NCBI GenBank assembly: GCA_018713255.1
Contig: DVFL01000019.1
Coordinates: 182,535 to 246,534 of the forward strand
Direction: 5' to 3'
Length of the DNA stretch: 64,000 nucleotides
Source: Candidatus Cottocaccamicrobium excrementipullorum
GTDB taxonomy: Bacteria > Bacillota > Clostridia > Lachnospirales > Lachnospiraceae
Both the position numbers and the translations under genes were made by a program. The notes beneath the pieces were generated by a model that saw only the letters and a program-made list of their open reading frames with translations, was not told where the DNA came from and ran no database searches. Shown here piece after piece: positions 50,706 through 59,846 of the stretch (position 1 is the stretch's first letter; each line of letters starts with the position of its first letter).

Positions 50706-51623
50706 ATGAATTCCAGATTGTTTCAGGACACTTCTCTGGATTTGATGAAAGATGCTTCCGAAGTTATCCGCTACGACTTGCCGGGCATTCCCCTTTATCT
50801 GCGTCTGCGTCAGCTGAAAGATTATCCGAATATGAAAGCCATGGGACACTGGCATGAAGATCTGGAGCTGGTACGAATTGAAAAAGGCCAGATGTATTAT
50901 CAAATCAACGGTCAGCGGATTCTGTTAAAGGAAAAGGACTGCCTCTTTGTCAATTCCCGCCAGATGCACTTCGGCTCTTCTTATCTCCGGCAGGACTGCC
51001 GCTTTTTATGCCTGATTTTCCATCCCAGCTTTTTCCCGGAAAATGCAGCTCTCCGGCGTCTTTTTATTCAGCCCTACTTAAGCAAGAAGGCACCGGAGTA
51101 CCTGATATTTTCTCCTGGAGACTCCTTTTATGAAACCATTTCCTGTTTTCTGCTGGAAGCAGCCCAATTAAAAAGCGAAAATTCCCCGGGCTTTCCCCTG
51201 GAAATCGCCGGCCTGGTTCAGCTGTTTTTTGCCAGACTGATCCGCCTTCCCCAGATGCAGGAGGCCGGCTCTCCAGGACAGAACTCTCCGGACCTTGCCG
51301 CACTAAAGGATATGGTGTCGTTTATCGCCCAGAATTATCCTGAGAAAATCACCCTGGAGGAAATTGCCCGGGCGGGAAAAGTAAGCCGGAGCAAGTGCTG
51401 CAGCTTGTTTAACCGGTATCTCCAGCTCTCCCCGGTGGTTTATCTGAATCAATATCGGCTGAAAGTCAGCTGCCGAATGTTAACCTGCACCAGCGAAAGC
51501 ATTACCAACATTACCGCCGCCTGCGGCTTCAGTCATCCCAGCTATTACGGAAAACTGTTTTTAAAATATTACGGCGTCAGCCCTAATGCTTATCGGAAAC
51601 AGGCAGCCGCATCGTTAGTCTGA
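50706..51623 (+). CDS. AraC-family regulator next to the second MATE gene
   Basis: The 305-residue protein has a cupin domain (MKAMGHWHEDLELVRIEKGQMYYQINGQ, LLKEKDCLFVNSRQMHF) and a C-terminal AraC domain (TLEEIARAGKVSRSKCCSLFNRYL; ITNITAACGFSHPSYYGKLF). AGGAGG is 8 bases before ATG. It is divergent from the MATE gene and ends one base before the convergent thiM stop. Control of the pump is inferred from the arrangement only. Confidence 0.85.
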   Translation: MNSRLFQDTSLDLMKDASEVIRYDLPGIPLYLRLRQLKDYPNMKAMGHWHEDLELVRIEKGQMYYQINGQRILLKEKDCLFVNSRQMHFGSSYLRQDCRFLCLIFHPSFFPENAALRRLFIQPYLSKKAPEYLIFSPGDSFYETISCFLLEAAQLKSENSPGFPLEIAGLVQLFFARLIRLPQMQEAGSPGQNSPDLAALKDMVSFIAQNYPEKITLEEIARAGKVSRSKCCSLFNRYLQLSPVVYLNQYRLKVSCRMLTCTSESITNITAACGFSHPSYYGKLFLKYYGVSPNAYRKQAAASLV

Positions 51624-52445
51624 TCAGCCCTGGCGGATTCTGGCCATTTCCAGGAAACGGCTGTCGCTGATTCCTGCAATTTCATCCAAAAGGGCCGCCT
51701 GAAAGCTTCCCGGCCCTTTTGCCTGTTCCTGGGCCAGTTCTCCCCCTTCTCCCATCAGGACAGCGCCAAGCACAGCCGCATGCAAAGGATCCTTTCCCGT
51801 CAGAAAGGCTGCGCCCAGAGCGCCCTGCATGCAGCCGCTTCCCGTGATTCCAGAAAGCATTTCCCCGCCGTTTCCCACAAGGTATACCTGGCTGCCGTCG
51901 GCAATTAGATCTTCCTTGCCTGAAGCCATAACCACGCATCCATGGGTTCTGGCAAGACGATTAAAAGCCTCTGCTGTCTTGAAAAAATTATGTTCTCCCA
52001 GGGCATCCTCCTTTCCTGCATCCACCCCGATGCTGTGGGAAGGAAGCCCCGCCGCCGTAAGAAGCTCTGACATATTCCCTTTCAAAATCCAGATTCCGCC
52101 AATCTCATAAAGTTCCTGGGCAAATTTCCGGCGCAGCCTGCTGCAGGAGATTCCCACCAGATCAAGGATAACCGGGATCTTTCTTTCCCTGGCTATTCGC
52201 AAAGAACGTTTCATGGATTCCATTCGGACATCCGTAATATTTCCCAGATTAAGCATTAAAGCCTCTGCTGAAGAAGTAATTTCCTCAACCTCCAGGGGAT
52301 GCTCTGCCATAATGGGCCGGGCTCCCACTGCCAAAATCATATTGGCGCAGCCGTTAATGGAAATTGGATTGGTGATGCAGTGCACAAGCGGTCTTTTTTC
52401 TTTAATATACTTTCGCAGGCTTAACAGCTTCTCTTCCTTTATCAT
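51624..52445 (-). CDS. thiM: Hydroxyethylthiazole kinase
   Basis: The 273-residue ribokinase-fold protein has RPLVHCITNPISINGCANMILAVGARPIMAEHPLEV in parts near the start, LDLVGISCSRLRR, LKGNMSELLTAAG and the active-site loop GITGSGCMQGALGAAF with the catalytic cysteine. It phosphorylates hydroxyethylthiazole for salvage into thiamine. It overlaps thiW by 44 bp and ends right against the AraC gene. It has no TPP riboswitch of its own. Confidence 0.93.
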   Translation of the reverse strand: MIKEEKLLSLRKYIKEKRPLVHCITNPISINGCANMILAVGARPIMAEHPLEVEEITSSAEALMLNLGNITDVRMESMKRSLRIARERKIPVILDLVGISCSRLRRKFAQELYEIGGIWILKGNMSELLTAAGLPSHSIGVDAGKEDALGEHNFFKTAEAFNRLARTHGCVVMASGKEDLIADGSQVYLVGNGGEMLSGITGSGCMQGALGAAFLTGKDPLHAAVLGAVLMGEGGELAQEQAKGPGSFQAALLDEIAGISDSRFLEMARIRQG

Positions 52446-52962
52446 ATACTTTCGCTCCCAGATTCCATTGAAATTTTGCCAGAAGCCCTGACCGGCTTAA
52501 GGACTTTAAAAATAGATAAGCTACAATTCCTCCCATAGTGGTGGCAGATAAAAACATGGGCGTATAATAAAATGCCGTCAATCCATCCCTTCCCATCAAA
52601 AAAGCCATCACCGGATAAGACACCATGGAGCCGATAATGCCAGTTCCGATAATTTCCCCCAGCACCGCGCAAATGATCTTTCCTTTAGACAGCCGGTAAA
52701 GAACGCCGGATAAAAAAGCGCCGAACACCGCCCCGGTCAGCGCCAGGGGCGGAATGCCCATAAACATCATGCGGATAATTCCAATCATACAGGCACACAA
52801 AAGAGAATACCATGGTCCTAAAAGCACTGAACACACAATATTCACCAAATGAGCCGTGGGACACATTCCCTCAATCCGCAGGATCGGCGAAATCACCACG
52901 CCGATTGCCACCATCATGGACAGCATTACCATCCGAAGAGTTTTCTTTCTCTGTTCTTCCAT
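52402..52962 (-). CDS. thiW: Thiazole/thiamine-precursor transporter ThiW
   Basis: The 186-residue membrane protein has five or six hydrophobic segments and matches ThiW: MVMLSMMVAIGVVISPILRIEGMCPTAHLVNIVCSVLLGPWYSLL in pieces, then MMFMGIPPLALTGAVFGAFLSGVLYR. It is an ECF-type or related transporter component for hydroxyethylthiazole. I start it at ATG 52962, 8 bases after AGGAGG; a longer frame starting at the ThrE stop lacks a binding site. It overlaps thiM, so uptake and phosphorylation are coupled. Confidence 0.88.
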   Translation of the reverse strand: MEEQRKKTLRMVMLSMMVAIGVVISPILRIEGMCPTAHLVNIVCSVLLGPWYSLLCACMIGIIRMMFMGIPPLALTGAVFGAFLSGVLYRLSKGKIICAVLGEIIGTGIIGSMVSYPVMAFLMGRDGLTAFYYTPMFLSATTMGGIVAYLFLKSLSRSGLLAKFQWNLGAKVYDKGREAVKPAKVY

Positions 52963-53006
52963 TCTCATATCCTCCTGATGTTCATTTTTATCCTCTTCTG
53001 CAGCCA

Positions 53007-53459
53007 TCAGCCTGCAGTCTTAATGTGATTTTTCCTCTTTCTGAAAACTGCAAAAATTCTCTGAGGAAGTTCAAATACAAATACAATTCCCAGCACAATC
53101 GCCACCGCCGTTTTTACCGCTTCATAGCCTGTATGAAGGGCCAGATTCAGCTGGTCCGTCACAATATAATAAGATGTCCAGTAAATTCCCGCGCCCGGAA
53201 CTAAGGGAAAGATCCCGGAAATCAGAAAAATTGTGGCCGGGCACCGCTGGCGCACTGCCGCAATCCGCGACAGAAGCATAACCACAAGAGTGGCAAAAAG
53301 AGCCGCCCCTTCCGGTTCCCATACGCCGGCTCCAAGAGAATATACCAGCCATCCGGCCCCGCCAATCAACCCGCAGTAAGGATAATAAGTTCTAGGAACG
53401 CCAAAGAGAAGGGAAAAGGCCACCGTTCCCACCATGGCCGCCAAAACCTGCCCCATCAT
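53007..53459 (-). CDS. ThrE-type threonine/serine exporter, small C-terminal-half protein
   Basis: The 150-residue protein has about four membrane segments (MMGQVLAAMVGTVAFSLLFGV, GLIGGAGWLVYSLGA, ALFATLVVMLLSRIAAVRQRCPATIFLISGIFPLVPGAGIYW in parts) and matches the second half (ThrE_2) of ThrE exporters. The ATG at 53459 overlaps the stop of the first-half gene by 4 bp and follows AGGAGG by 9 bases. The two halves together would make a Na+ or H+ driven amino-acid exporter. It is followed by thiW. Confidence 0.87.
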   Translation of the reverse strand: MMGQVLAAMVGTVAFSLLFGVPRTYYPYCGLIGGAGWLVYSLGAGVWEPEGAALFATLVVMLLSRIAAVRQRCPATIFLISGIFPLVPGAGIYWTSYYIVTDQLNLALHTGYEAVKTAVAIVLGIVFVFELPQRIFAVFRKRKNHIKTAG

Positions 53460-54286
53460 AAGGGAATTCCTCCTGTCAGTTTTGTGATCACAGAAAAAGC
53501 CATGCCTACGCCGATTGCAATACAGAAAAACACCAAAAGAGCGTCCAGCATGCGTACAGAACCAGAAATATAATCTCCATCTGCAATATCTCGAATGCCG
53601 TTGGTAAACGCTACCCCAGGAATTAAAGGCATCATGGAACCAATAATCATAAAATTCAAGTGATTTCCCAGTCCCTTGAAATAACAAAGAGCGCAGACCA
53701 TCGTCACCAGAGCGCCTCCGCCGATATTTCCTACAATCTTAGACAAATACGGTCCGCTGATAAACAACAGATACCCGTATAACAGAAGACCTGCCAGAAA
53801 AGCCGCCGCCATATCCCATCCGTCTCCGCCGAAAAGACAGCAAAAAGCAGCGATTCCCACCCCAGAGGCAAGGATCTGAGTGCTTTTCCGTTTTTCCGGC
53901 ATGGATTTGATGCTCTCTAAGGCTTCCTTTAACTGCCAGATGGTATAACGCCCCTCTTCCATCTCCCTAGAAAGCTGATTTACCGCCGCCACGCGGTTTA
54001 AATGGGTTCCGCTTACGGGAATATGCTGCACTTTGGCAAAATATCCTTCTTTCTCGCTCCCAGCAGTAATAAAAATGCCGTTGCTCAGCACAAAGGCATT
54101 TCCTGATTTCACACCGTAATGGCGGCAGATCCGGTCTATGGTTTCCTCCACCCGGGAAATCTCCGCTCCGTTTTCCAGAAGGATATGCCCTGCAAGCAGC
54201 GCTGTTTCCATGGCTTCTTTTTCCTCCAATTCCAGGGGTTCCTTCCCGTTCACCGCTCCTGCCCCCAGCTCATTGATCTGATCCAT
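53456..54286 (-). CDS. ThrE-type threonine/serine exporter, N-terminal-half protein
   Basis: The 276-residue protein has a cytoplasmic domain (about 15-140; LLAGHILLENGAEISRVEETIDRICRHYG) and then about five membrane segments ending LTGGIPL, the ThrE_1 pattern. ThrE in other bacteria is one fused protein; here it is split into two overlapping genes, as in many Firmicutes. The sequence GAGGACAG lies just before ATG. It is the first gene of the unit that continues into thiW and thiM. No TPP riboswitch lies upstream. Confidence 0.9.
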   Translation of the reverse strand: MDQINELGAGAVNGKEPLELEEKEAMETALLAGHILLENGAEISRVEETIDRICRHYGVKSGNAFVLSNGIFITAGSEKEGYFAKVQHIPVSGTHLNRVAAVNQLSREMEEGRYTIWQLKEALESIKSMPEKRKSTQILASGVGIAAFCCLFGGDGWDMAAAFLAGLLLYGYLLFISGPYLSKIVGNIGGGALVTMVCALCYFKGLGNHLNFMIIGSMMPLIPGVAFTNGIRDIADGDYISGSVRMLDALLVFFCIAIGVGMAFSVITKLTGGIPL

Positions 54287-54511
54287 CTGTCCTCATTTCC
54301 CTGCCCTTTCTTCATCCAGAGCCTCCGAAAAATCTTCCAGCTGCCCAGGCTGCTTAAAATCTGGAGCTATTATACCCTACCTTAAGAAACAAAATCAATA
54401 CATCTTCCCTTCCTTTTTCCACTCTCTTTTTCCCTGCGTTCTCATAGGACAATGGCAGAAAATGTAGTATAATGGAGAGAAGAAAGCAAGGAGAGAAGGA
54501 GGATATTTTTC

Positions 54512-55483
54512 ATGATCAAGGAAATCGACGTATCTCAGCTTACCGCTTTTCGCATCGGTCATGCCCAAGATCCGGTTCACGCTACAGGATGCACCGCCAT
54601 CCTCTGCGAACAGGGAGCCTGGGCAGGGGTGGATGTGCGGGGCGGAGGTCCTGCCACCAGAGAACTTGCGCTCCTCCGTCCAGATACCACAGTTCAGCAG
54701 ATTAACTGTGTGATGCTCTCTGGCGGCAGCGCCTTCGGCCTGGCAGCAGGAGACGGCGCCATGACCTTTCTGGAAGAACGGGGCGCCGGCTTCGACACAG
54801 GAGTGGGAAAAGTTCCCCTGGTGTGCGGCGCTTCCCTTTTTGATCTGGAATTAGTCAGCTTCCACCATCGGCCAGATAAAGCAATGGGCTATGCGGCCTG
54901 TGAAAACGCTTATCTGGGAACCCCGCCCAAAGAAGGAAACGTAGGTGCAGGAACCGGCGCTACCGTAGGCAAATTTCACAACACCGCGGATATGATGAAA
55001 TCCGGTCTGGGAATTTACGCCGTTCAAGTGGGAAAAATAAAATGCGCCGCCATTGTGGCGGTAAATGCCCTTGGAGATGTGATTGACTGTGAAACAGGCA
55101 AAATTCTGGCCGGACTTTTAACCAAAGATCATACAGGATTTGCCGATACCCGCCTGTCCATGTATGAAGAGATGGAACGTGCCTGGAATCTCTGGCAGGG
55201 AAATACCACCATCGGCTGCGTTATTACCAACGCCAAGCTGAATAAAGACCAGTGCACCAAGGCCGCTTCCATCGCTCATAACGGCTACGCCCAATCCATC
55301 CGCCCGGTCCATTTAAGCGCCGATGGAGATACGATTTTTGTAATGGCATCCGGCGAAGTAGAGGCGGCACCTGATGTGATTTACACCCTCGGCGCCCAGG
55401 TCATGGCCCATGCAGTAAACCGGGCCGTGCTTACTGCTGCACCGGCTTATGGGCTGAAGGCTGCATCAGATTTTCTGGCATAA
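54512..55483 (+). CDS. P1-family (DmpA-type) self-processing aminopeptidase
   Basis: The 323-residue protein belongs to the N-terminal-nucleophile fold of DmpA/BapA/NylC: GCTAILCEQGAWAGVDVRGGGPATRE, INCVMLSGGSAFGLAAGDGAM, VGAGTGATVGKFH and AIVAVNALGDVID. The predicted self-cleavage site is before the threonine in GNTTIGCVITNAKL, giving alpha and beta chains. It would remove N-terminal amino acids or cleave beta-peptide or amide bonds in the cytoplasm. It stands alone, with AAGGAGGA before ATG and a terminator behind. Confidence 0.88.
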   Translation: MIKEIDVSQLTAFRIGHAQDPVHATGCTAILCEQGAWAGVDVRGGGPATRELALLRPDTTVQQINCVMLSGGSAFGLAAGDGAMTFLEERGAGFDTGVGKVPLVCGASLFDLELVSFHHRPDKAMGYAACENAYLGTPPKEGNVGAGTGATVGKFHNTADMMKSGLGIYAVQVGKIKCAAIVAVNALGDVIDCETGKILAGLLTKDHTGFADTRLSMYEEMERAWNLWQGNTTIGCVITNAKLNKDQCTKAASIAHNGYAQSIRPVHLSADGDTIFVMASGEVEAAPDVIYTLGAQVMAHAVNRAVLTAAPAYGLKAASDFLA

Positions 55484-55485
55484 CA

Positions 55486-55528
55486 AAAAATAGGGAGCAT
55501 ATCACTTTCTGATATGTCCCCTATTTTT
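55486..55528. terminator. Terminator between peptidase and PTS operon
   Basis: AAAAATAGGG and CATATCA pair with TGATATG and CCCTATTTTT around a short loop, between convergent genes. Confidence 0.8.
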
Positions 55529-55546
55529 ATGGCTGTATTTTTATGA

Positions 55547-56383
55547 TTAAAGAATCCCAAAAGCCCCCAGAATGATGCCGCAGATCACAATTCCCAACAG
55601 CAGCAGATTGGTGTTAACTTTTTTCTGAATCAAACTGTAAATCCCCAGTGTAAAAATAAGAGGCAGCAGTTTGGGGAAGATGGAATCAAGCATATCCTGC
55701 AGAACCAGTTCTGTTCCTCCAGTAGTAAAGGTAAGGGGCGTAGTAATAGTTACCATGCTGGCTACCATTCCGCCTACCACAGCCAGGCCTACAATAGAAG
55801 CAAACTGCATTACACGATCCATAATCCCTTCCTGATAAAGTTTCGCCAGATATTTATTTCCCGATTCATATCCTAAAACTGTACCATAATATCCCAACAA
55901 AATAGACGGAACGGCAAACAGCAGTACCGCTAATATCGGTCCTAAGACGCTGCCTTGCTGAGCAAATGACAAGCCGATGCCAAAAGTAATAATTCGTAGA
56001 GTTCCCTGAAAGAAACTATCACCAATTCCAGCAAATGGCCCCATCAAACTGGTCTTTACCATGGAAATCGATTCTGCCTGAAAAGAATCATCTTCCGCTT
56101 TCGCATTCTGCTCCTCCATGGAGGCCGCCAGTCCCATAATAAAACCGGTCATCTGAGGAGTACAATTAAAAAATTCCATATGACGGCGATATGCTTCTTT
56201 TCGCTCCTCAGGCTTGTTTTTATATAACTTGTCCAAAATCGGAGCCATACCGTACATAAATCCCATATGCATCTGCCGCTCATAATTCCAAGAACACATA
56301 ATGGTCCAGGAACGAAGAAACAGATGCCGAAGATCCTTCTTTGTAATCATTTCATTTTGAATTCCTTGATCACGATTATCCAT
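55547..56383 (-). CDS. PTS mannose-family transporter subunit IID
   Basis: The 278-residue protein has the IID pattern: ITKKDLRHLFLRSWTIMCSWNYERQMHMGFMYGMAPIL in parts, RRHMEFFNCTPQMTGFIMGLAASMEE, and SLMGPFAGIGDSFFQGTLRIITFGIGLSFAQQG in pieces, with membrane segments at the end. It is the inner-membrane partner of IIC. I start it at ATG 56383 after GGAGGG; it overlaps the IIC gene by 8 bp. It is the last gene of the operon. Confidence 0.92.
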   Translation of the reverse strand: MDNRDQGIQNEMITKKDLRHLFLRSWTIMCSWNYERQMHMGFMYGMAPILDKLYKNKPEERKEAYRRHMEFFNCTPQMTGFIMGLAASMEEQNAKAEDDSFQAESISMVKTSLMGPFAGIGDSFFQGTLRIITFGIGLSFAQQGSVLGPILAVLLFAVPSILLGYYGTVLGYESGNKYLAKLYQEGIMDRVMQFASIVGLAVVGGMVASMVTITTPLTFTTGGTELVLQDMLDSIFPKLLPLIFTLGIYSLIQKKVNTNLLLLGIVICGIILGAFGIL

Positions 56384-57128
56384 TTTGTACGCCCTCCCCT
56401 CTTCCGTAAGACACCTTGTCCAGTATAAAAGCCAAGATGCATGCAAACAGTGTCAAGCCAATCAGATCCAGGCCTGAGTATGCCACCACCAGAAAACCAA
56501 ACAAAAAATAAGGGAACAGTTTCCTGGAAAGCATGGTGCTTAACAGCATGGCAAATCCTAATGCAGAAAGCAAATTTCCAGCCACCGTCAACCCATTGGT
56601 AACCACTTCAGGAATAGCATTTACTAAGGTTTCCACAATTCCGGTACCTAAATACACAGTTAAGAAAATCGGAACAAAATAAATAAAAGCATTCAGCGTA
56701 AATGACCACCAGATATGTATATGCTTTGCTCTCGCGTAATTCCCTGCCTCAATGGCTGCATCTGCCACATGGGAAAACTGAGCAATAATAATCCGCATGA
56801 TCACACTCATAAACTCACCAATTACTGCTACAGGAATGGCAATCGTTAACGCCGTTTCTGTTGTGGCACCTGAAAGAATAACAAACGCCGTAGCAATAAT
56901 GCTGCCAAACTGCATATTAGGCGGACCTGCCGCTCCTATAGCCACAAATCCCATGGAAATCAGCTCCAAACTGGCCCCCAGGATAATTCCTGTCCGCAAA
57001 TCACCTAGCGCCAGTCCTGCCAAAGTACTTAAGATCAGAGGCCGGCCAATATTCTGTCGTCCAATCAGCCGTGAATCGATTACGCCGACCACTCCAACCA
57101 GTCCTAATAAAATTGCTTGAATTAACAC
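56376..57128 (-). CDS. PTS mannose-family transporter subunit IIC
   Basis: The 250-residue membrane protein has about eight hydrophobic segments and the IIC pattern: LIQAILLGLVGVVGVIDSRLIG, GIILGASLELISMGFVAIGAAGPPN and AMLLSTMLSRKLFPYFLFGFL. It starts with GTG at 57128, 7 bases after AAGGAG. It forms the sugar channel with IID. No Amadori or hexose specificity can be read from the sequence alone. Confidence 0.92.
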   Translation of the reverse strand: MLIQAILLGLVGVVGVIDSRLIGRQNIGRPLILSTLAGLALGDLRTGIILGASLELISMGFVAIGAAGPPNMQFGSIIATAFVILSGATTETALTIAIPVAVIGEFMSVIMRIIIAQFSHVADAAIEAGNYARAKHIHIWWSFTLNAFIYFVPIFLTVYLGTGIVETLVNAIPEVVTNGLTVAGNLLSALGFAMLLSTMLSRKLFPYFLFGFLVVAYSGLDLIGLTLFACILAFILDKVSYGRGEGVQNG

Positions 57129-57158
57129 AATGATTCTCCTTCCTCTGCCGAACGCTTG

Positions 57159-57623
57159 TTATTTTGAAAAATCAGCATGCTCTACAGAAGCGGTAGGAAC
57201 CTGCTGAATGTAGATTTCTACTCCTTTTTCCAAAATCTCCCGGGTCGCCTTAAGCTCATTTTCATTCAAATACACTGCCTTTCCGTATTCCTTTGATCCT
57301 GGCTTCTTTGCCACGCCTCCGTAATTAATTTTCTTAACTTCCGGAAGAATTTGACACAAAGTTTTCGCCTCTTCTGGTCCTTTTACAATAATCATAATAT
57401 TCTGATTCTGATGAGTTTCCACTGATTTGCTCAGCTGAGAAAAAGGAATAATATCCAATGTGCATCCTGCCGGTTTAGCAATGGACAGTGCCATTTTCCC
57501 GATAGGATCTCCGGGCACTTTATCATCAGCCACAATAATATGATTAATTGCCATTTGTCTGGTCCACGAAAAAATAACTTGTCCATGAAGCAGCCTATGA
57601 TCTACCCTTATTAATTTAATCAT
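57159..57623 (-). CDS. PTS mannose-family transporter subunit IIB
   Basis: The 154-residue cytosolic protein begins MIKLIRVDHRLLHGQVIFSW, where the histidine in LLHGQV is the phospho-acceptor. IIPFSQLSKSVETH and VGGVA-like YGGVAKKPGSKEYG follow. It hands phosphate from IIA to the sugar. It lies 5 bp downstream of the IIA gene and has GGAGGAAT before ATG. The gap to IIC is 30 bp. Confidence 0.93.
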   Translation of the reverse strand: MIKLIRVDHRLLHGQVIFSWTRQMAINHIIVADDKVPGDPIGKMALSIAKPAGCTLDIIPFSQLSKSVETHQNQNIMIIVKGPEEAKTLCQILPEVKKINYGGVAKKPGSKEYGKAVYLNENELKATREILEKGVEIYIQQVPTASVEHADFSK

Positions 57624-57628
57624 CCTGT

Positions 57629-58042
57629 TTATTCCTCCTTCACAAGTCTGTTATAATACACAATGCTATTTTTGCCATCTTCAATAATCTGATCCAGGTC
57701 CAAATTCTCCCAAGGAGTATGATTAAGCTTTTCCATCATTACTTCCATGGCAATCACCAAATTCGTTCCTGCAATTAGCTTTCTGGAGTCTGACATAAAC
57801 CGAAGCGCCACATTGGCCGGCGTTCCTCCCGGTATATCCAGCAGAATCACTATCTTTTTGTTCTGGTGGTACTTCTCAAGATTTTCTTCAATCCGGCCTT
57901 CGAATTCCTCCGGACTCTCTCCTTCTTTCAGGCACAGCACATCCAGCTTTGACTCATCCATATTCAAAATCATCTTCAAGGTATGCCAATATCCCTTTGC
58001 CAGCTCGCCGTGAGTAAGCAGCAGCACATCAAATTCTTCCAT
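57629..58042 (-). CDS. PTS mannose-family transporter subunit IIA
   Basis: The 137-residue protein starts MEEFDVLLLTHGELAKGYW; histidine 11 in LLTHGELAKG is the phosphorylation site. VILLDIPGGTPANVALRFM is the conserved IIA substrate loop. It takes phosphate from HPr. It is separate from IIB here, whereas the E. coli mannose system fuses them. It lies 71 bp downstream of the HAD gene. Confidence 0.92.
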   Translation of the reverse strand: MEEFDVLLLTHGELAKGYWHTLKMILNMDESKLDVLCLKEGESPEEFEGRIEENLEKYHQNKKIVILLDIPGGTPANVALRFMSDSRKLIAGTNLVIAMEVMMEKLNHTPWENLDLDQIIEDGKNSIVYYNRLVKEE

Positions 58043-58113
58043 CTTCCCTTTTCCTCCTAGCTATCTCAGCCTGTTCACCACATTCCCGCCAGATACGATT
58101 GTCTTTGGAAATT

Positions 58114-58776
58114 TTACACCCGACAGAGCCGCTCTTCAATTCTTTTCTTTGCGTCAAATAACGATTCCACAATATCTTCTGCCCTTTTTCTCTCCTTTAG
58201 CCCCGGCTGGATAATATCCGGAATCATTATACAGGGAATTTGGGCCCGAAAAGCCGCCTCCACTCCGACCGGAGAATCTTCCAGCACCAATGCATTCTTT
58301 GAAGAACATCCTGTAGTCTCCAGCACCTTTAAATAAATATCTGGAAAAGGTTTTCTGCGGCAAATCTCATCTCCGCAGCAAATGCAAGAAAAGAAAGATT
58401 GTATCTTCATCCGGTTAAGCCGTTCCTCTGTCAATATTCTAGATGTTGCCGTCGCCACCGCCCGGCTTATTCGTTCTTCTTTAAGATACTCTAAAATTTC
58501 TCTCGCTCCTGGCTTTAACCTGAGCTCTGTTTCCAGCTTCTTCATTCCAATTCGGCGCATTTCTGCCATAAACATTTTCGTATCCCATTGATCCCCAAGA
58601 ATTTTTTTCAGCCCTTCCTCATAATCCCGGCCATTTCGTCCAACTAATTGATCAAATCCTTGAGCATCAATGGGAAGATGAAGAGCGGCGGCCGTCTCCT
58701 GCCACGCCGTTTTCCAGACCCTTTCTGTATCCAGCAGCAAACCGTCCACATCAAAAATCACCAGTTTAAGCTCCAT
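58114..58776 (-). CDS. HAD-family phosphatase/phosphoglucomutase-like
   Basis: The 220-residue protein has the HAD motifs: VIFDVDGLLLDTERVW (motif I with DxD), a small helical cap, VATATSRILTEERL, RKPFPDIYLKVLETTG (lysine motif III) and LEDSPVGVEAAFRAQIPCIMI (motif IV). It resembles beta-phosphoglucomutase and sugar phosphatases. It sits between the deglycase-like and PTS genes, so it may act on a product phosphate or remove toxic sugar phosphates. The exact reaction is not predictable. Confidence 0.85.
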   Translation of the reverse strand: MELKLVIFDVDGLLLDTERVWKTAWQETAAALHLPIDAQGFDQLVGRNGRDYEEGLKKILGDQWDTKMFMAEMRRIGMKKLETELRLKPGAREILEYLKEERISRAVATATSRILTEERLNRMKIQSFFSCICCGDEICRRKPFPDIYLKVLETTGCSSKNALVLEDSPVGVEAAFRAQIPCIMIPDIIQPGLKERKRAEDIVESLFDAKKRIEERLCRV

Positions 58777-58811
58777 TTCAGCCGTCTCCCTTCATCATAT
58801 TGCTCTCCGAT

Positions 58812-59789
58812 TTAATACTTCATCTGCCACATATAACGGCGCACATCCAATGAATGTCCTCGCTCAAAGGCAATCGCCTCTACAAACTCCCGAATGACAA
58901 CCCCTGATAAAATCGCCGCCAGATAAGGCTTTGCTTCCTCAGCTACACCTTCCAAAGGCAGATCCTGCTGATCTAAAATCAACATCTTATTACTGAACTT
59001 TGTGCTGAAATTCTCCACTCTTTGATCCAGGAAGCGGGTATTTCCGATGCTCTTTACTAGCAAAAATGGAACATCATAATCTGTAACCTCAAAGGGACCG
59101 TGGAAATAATCGCCAGAGTGAATGCAGCCGGAATGAATCCACTGCATCTCCATAAACCAGCACATAGCCGTAGAATACACCTCGCCATAATTAATTCCGC
59201 TTCCAATGGTATAAATTATCTTCTCCCGCTTATTCTCCTTGGCCCAGCGAAGGGACTGCTCCCTGTACTGCTCCTTGGCCATAAGAGATAATTCCGTAAG
59301 TTTCTCTAACTCCTTAAGACAAACATCCCATTTCTCCTTGGGCTGCAAAACCATTAAAAGGCTAAATAGCAGGCCATATAAAATCCCCTTATTCTTATCA
59401 CTATCGCTGACTTCTTTCCCCCAGTCATAATGTACTGGATATTCTGCAGCATTCCACAGCTCAGAACCTTCAGCGTTAGACAAAGCAATGGTCATAGCTC
59501 CTTTTTCTCTTGCCATACGAGTGGCCTCCACCGTTTCTGGAGTATTTCCTGAATGTGAGCAGGAAATTACCAAAGAATGCTCATTCAGGCTCGCAGGCGT
59601 GTCATAAACAAACTCATTGGCCGTATACACATGGCTGGGAACATTGGTTTCCTTATCAAATATATACTGCCCCGCCATCAAAACCGCCTGAGATCCCCCG
59701 CAGGCTACAAAATAAACCGCATTTACCGTTTCCTTTTCCTTCAAAGCCTCCACCGCACAGCTAATCTGGTCAAAATGTTCTTTTCTCAT
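58812..59789 (-). CDS. SIS-domain sugar-amine deglycase (FrlB/GfrF-like)
   Basis: The 325-residue protein contains two SIS domains: VYFVACGGSQAVLMAGQYIF and CSHSGNTPETVEATRMAREKGAM in the first, and HSGDYFHGPFEVTDYDVPFLL and SGVVIREFVEAIAFERGHSLDVRRYMWQMKY (in parts) in the second. It resembles fructoselysine-6-phosphate and glucoselysine-6-phosphate deglycases and the isomerase half of glucosamine-6-phosphate synthase. With a mannose-type PTS it would split a phosphorylated Amadori product into hexose phosphate and an amine. It is the first gene of the operon, with AAAGGAG before ATG and a strong promoter. Confidence 0.82.
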   Translation of the reverse strand: MRKEHFDQISCAVEALKEKETVNAVYFVACGGSQAVLMAGQYIFDKETNVPSHVYTANEFVYDTPASLNEHSLVISCSHSGNTPETVEATRMAREKGAMTIALSNAEGSELWNAAEYPVHYDWGKEVSDSDKNKGILYGLLFSLLMVLQPKEKWDVCLKELEKLTELSLMAKEQYREQSLRWAKENKREKIIYTIGSGINYGEVYSTAMCWFMEMQWIHSGCIHSGDYFHGPFEVTDYDVPFLLVKSIGNTRFLDQRVENFSTKFSNKMLILDQQDLPLEGVAEEAKPYLAAILSGVVIREFVEAIAFERGHSLDVRRYMWQMKY

Positions 59790-59846
59790 ACCTGTTCTCC
59801 TTTTCGTATTATTGATTATATATCATTATATAACTTTATGTATCTT

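Noticed and set aside
52963..54511. TPP riboswitch before the exporter-thiWM unit
   Set aside because: I looked for the conserved CTGAGA and ACC-CTGATCTGGATAATACC-type segments on both strands and did not find them.
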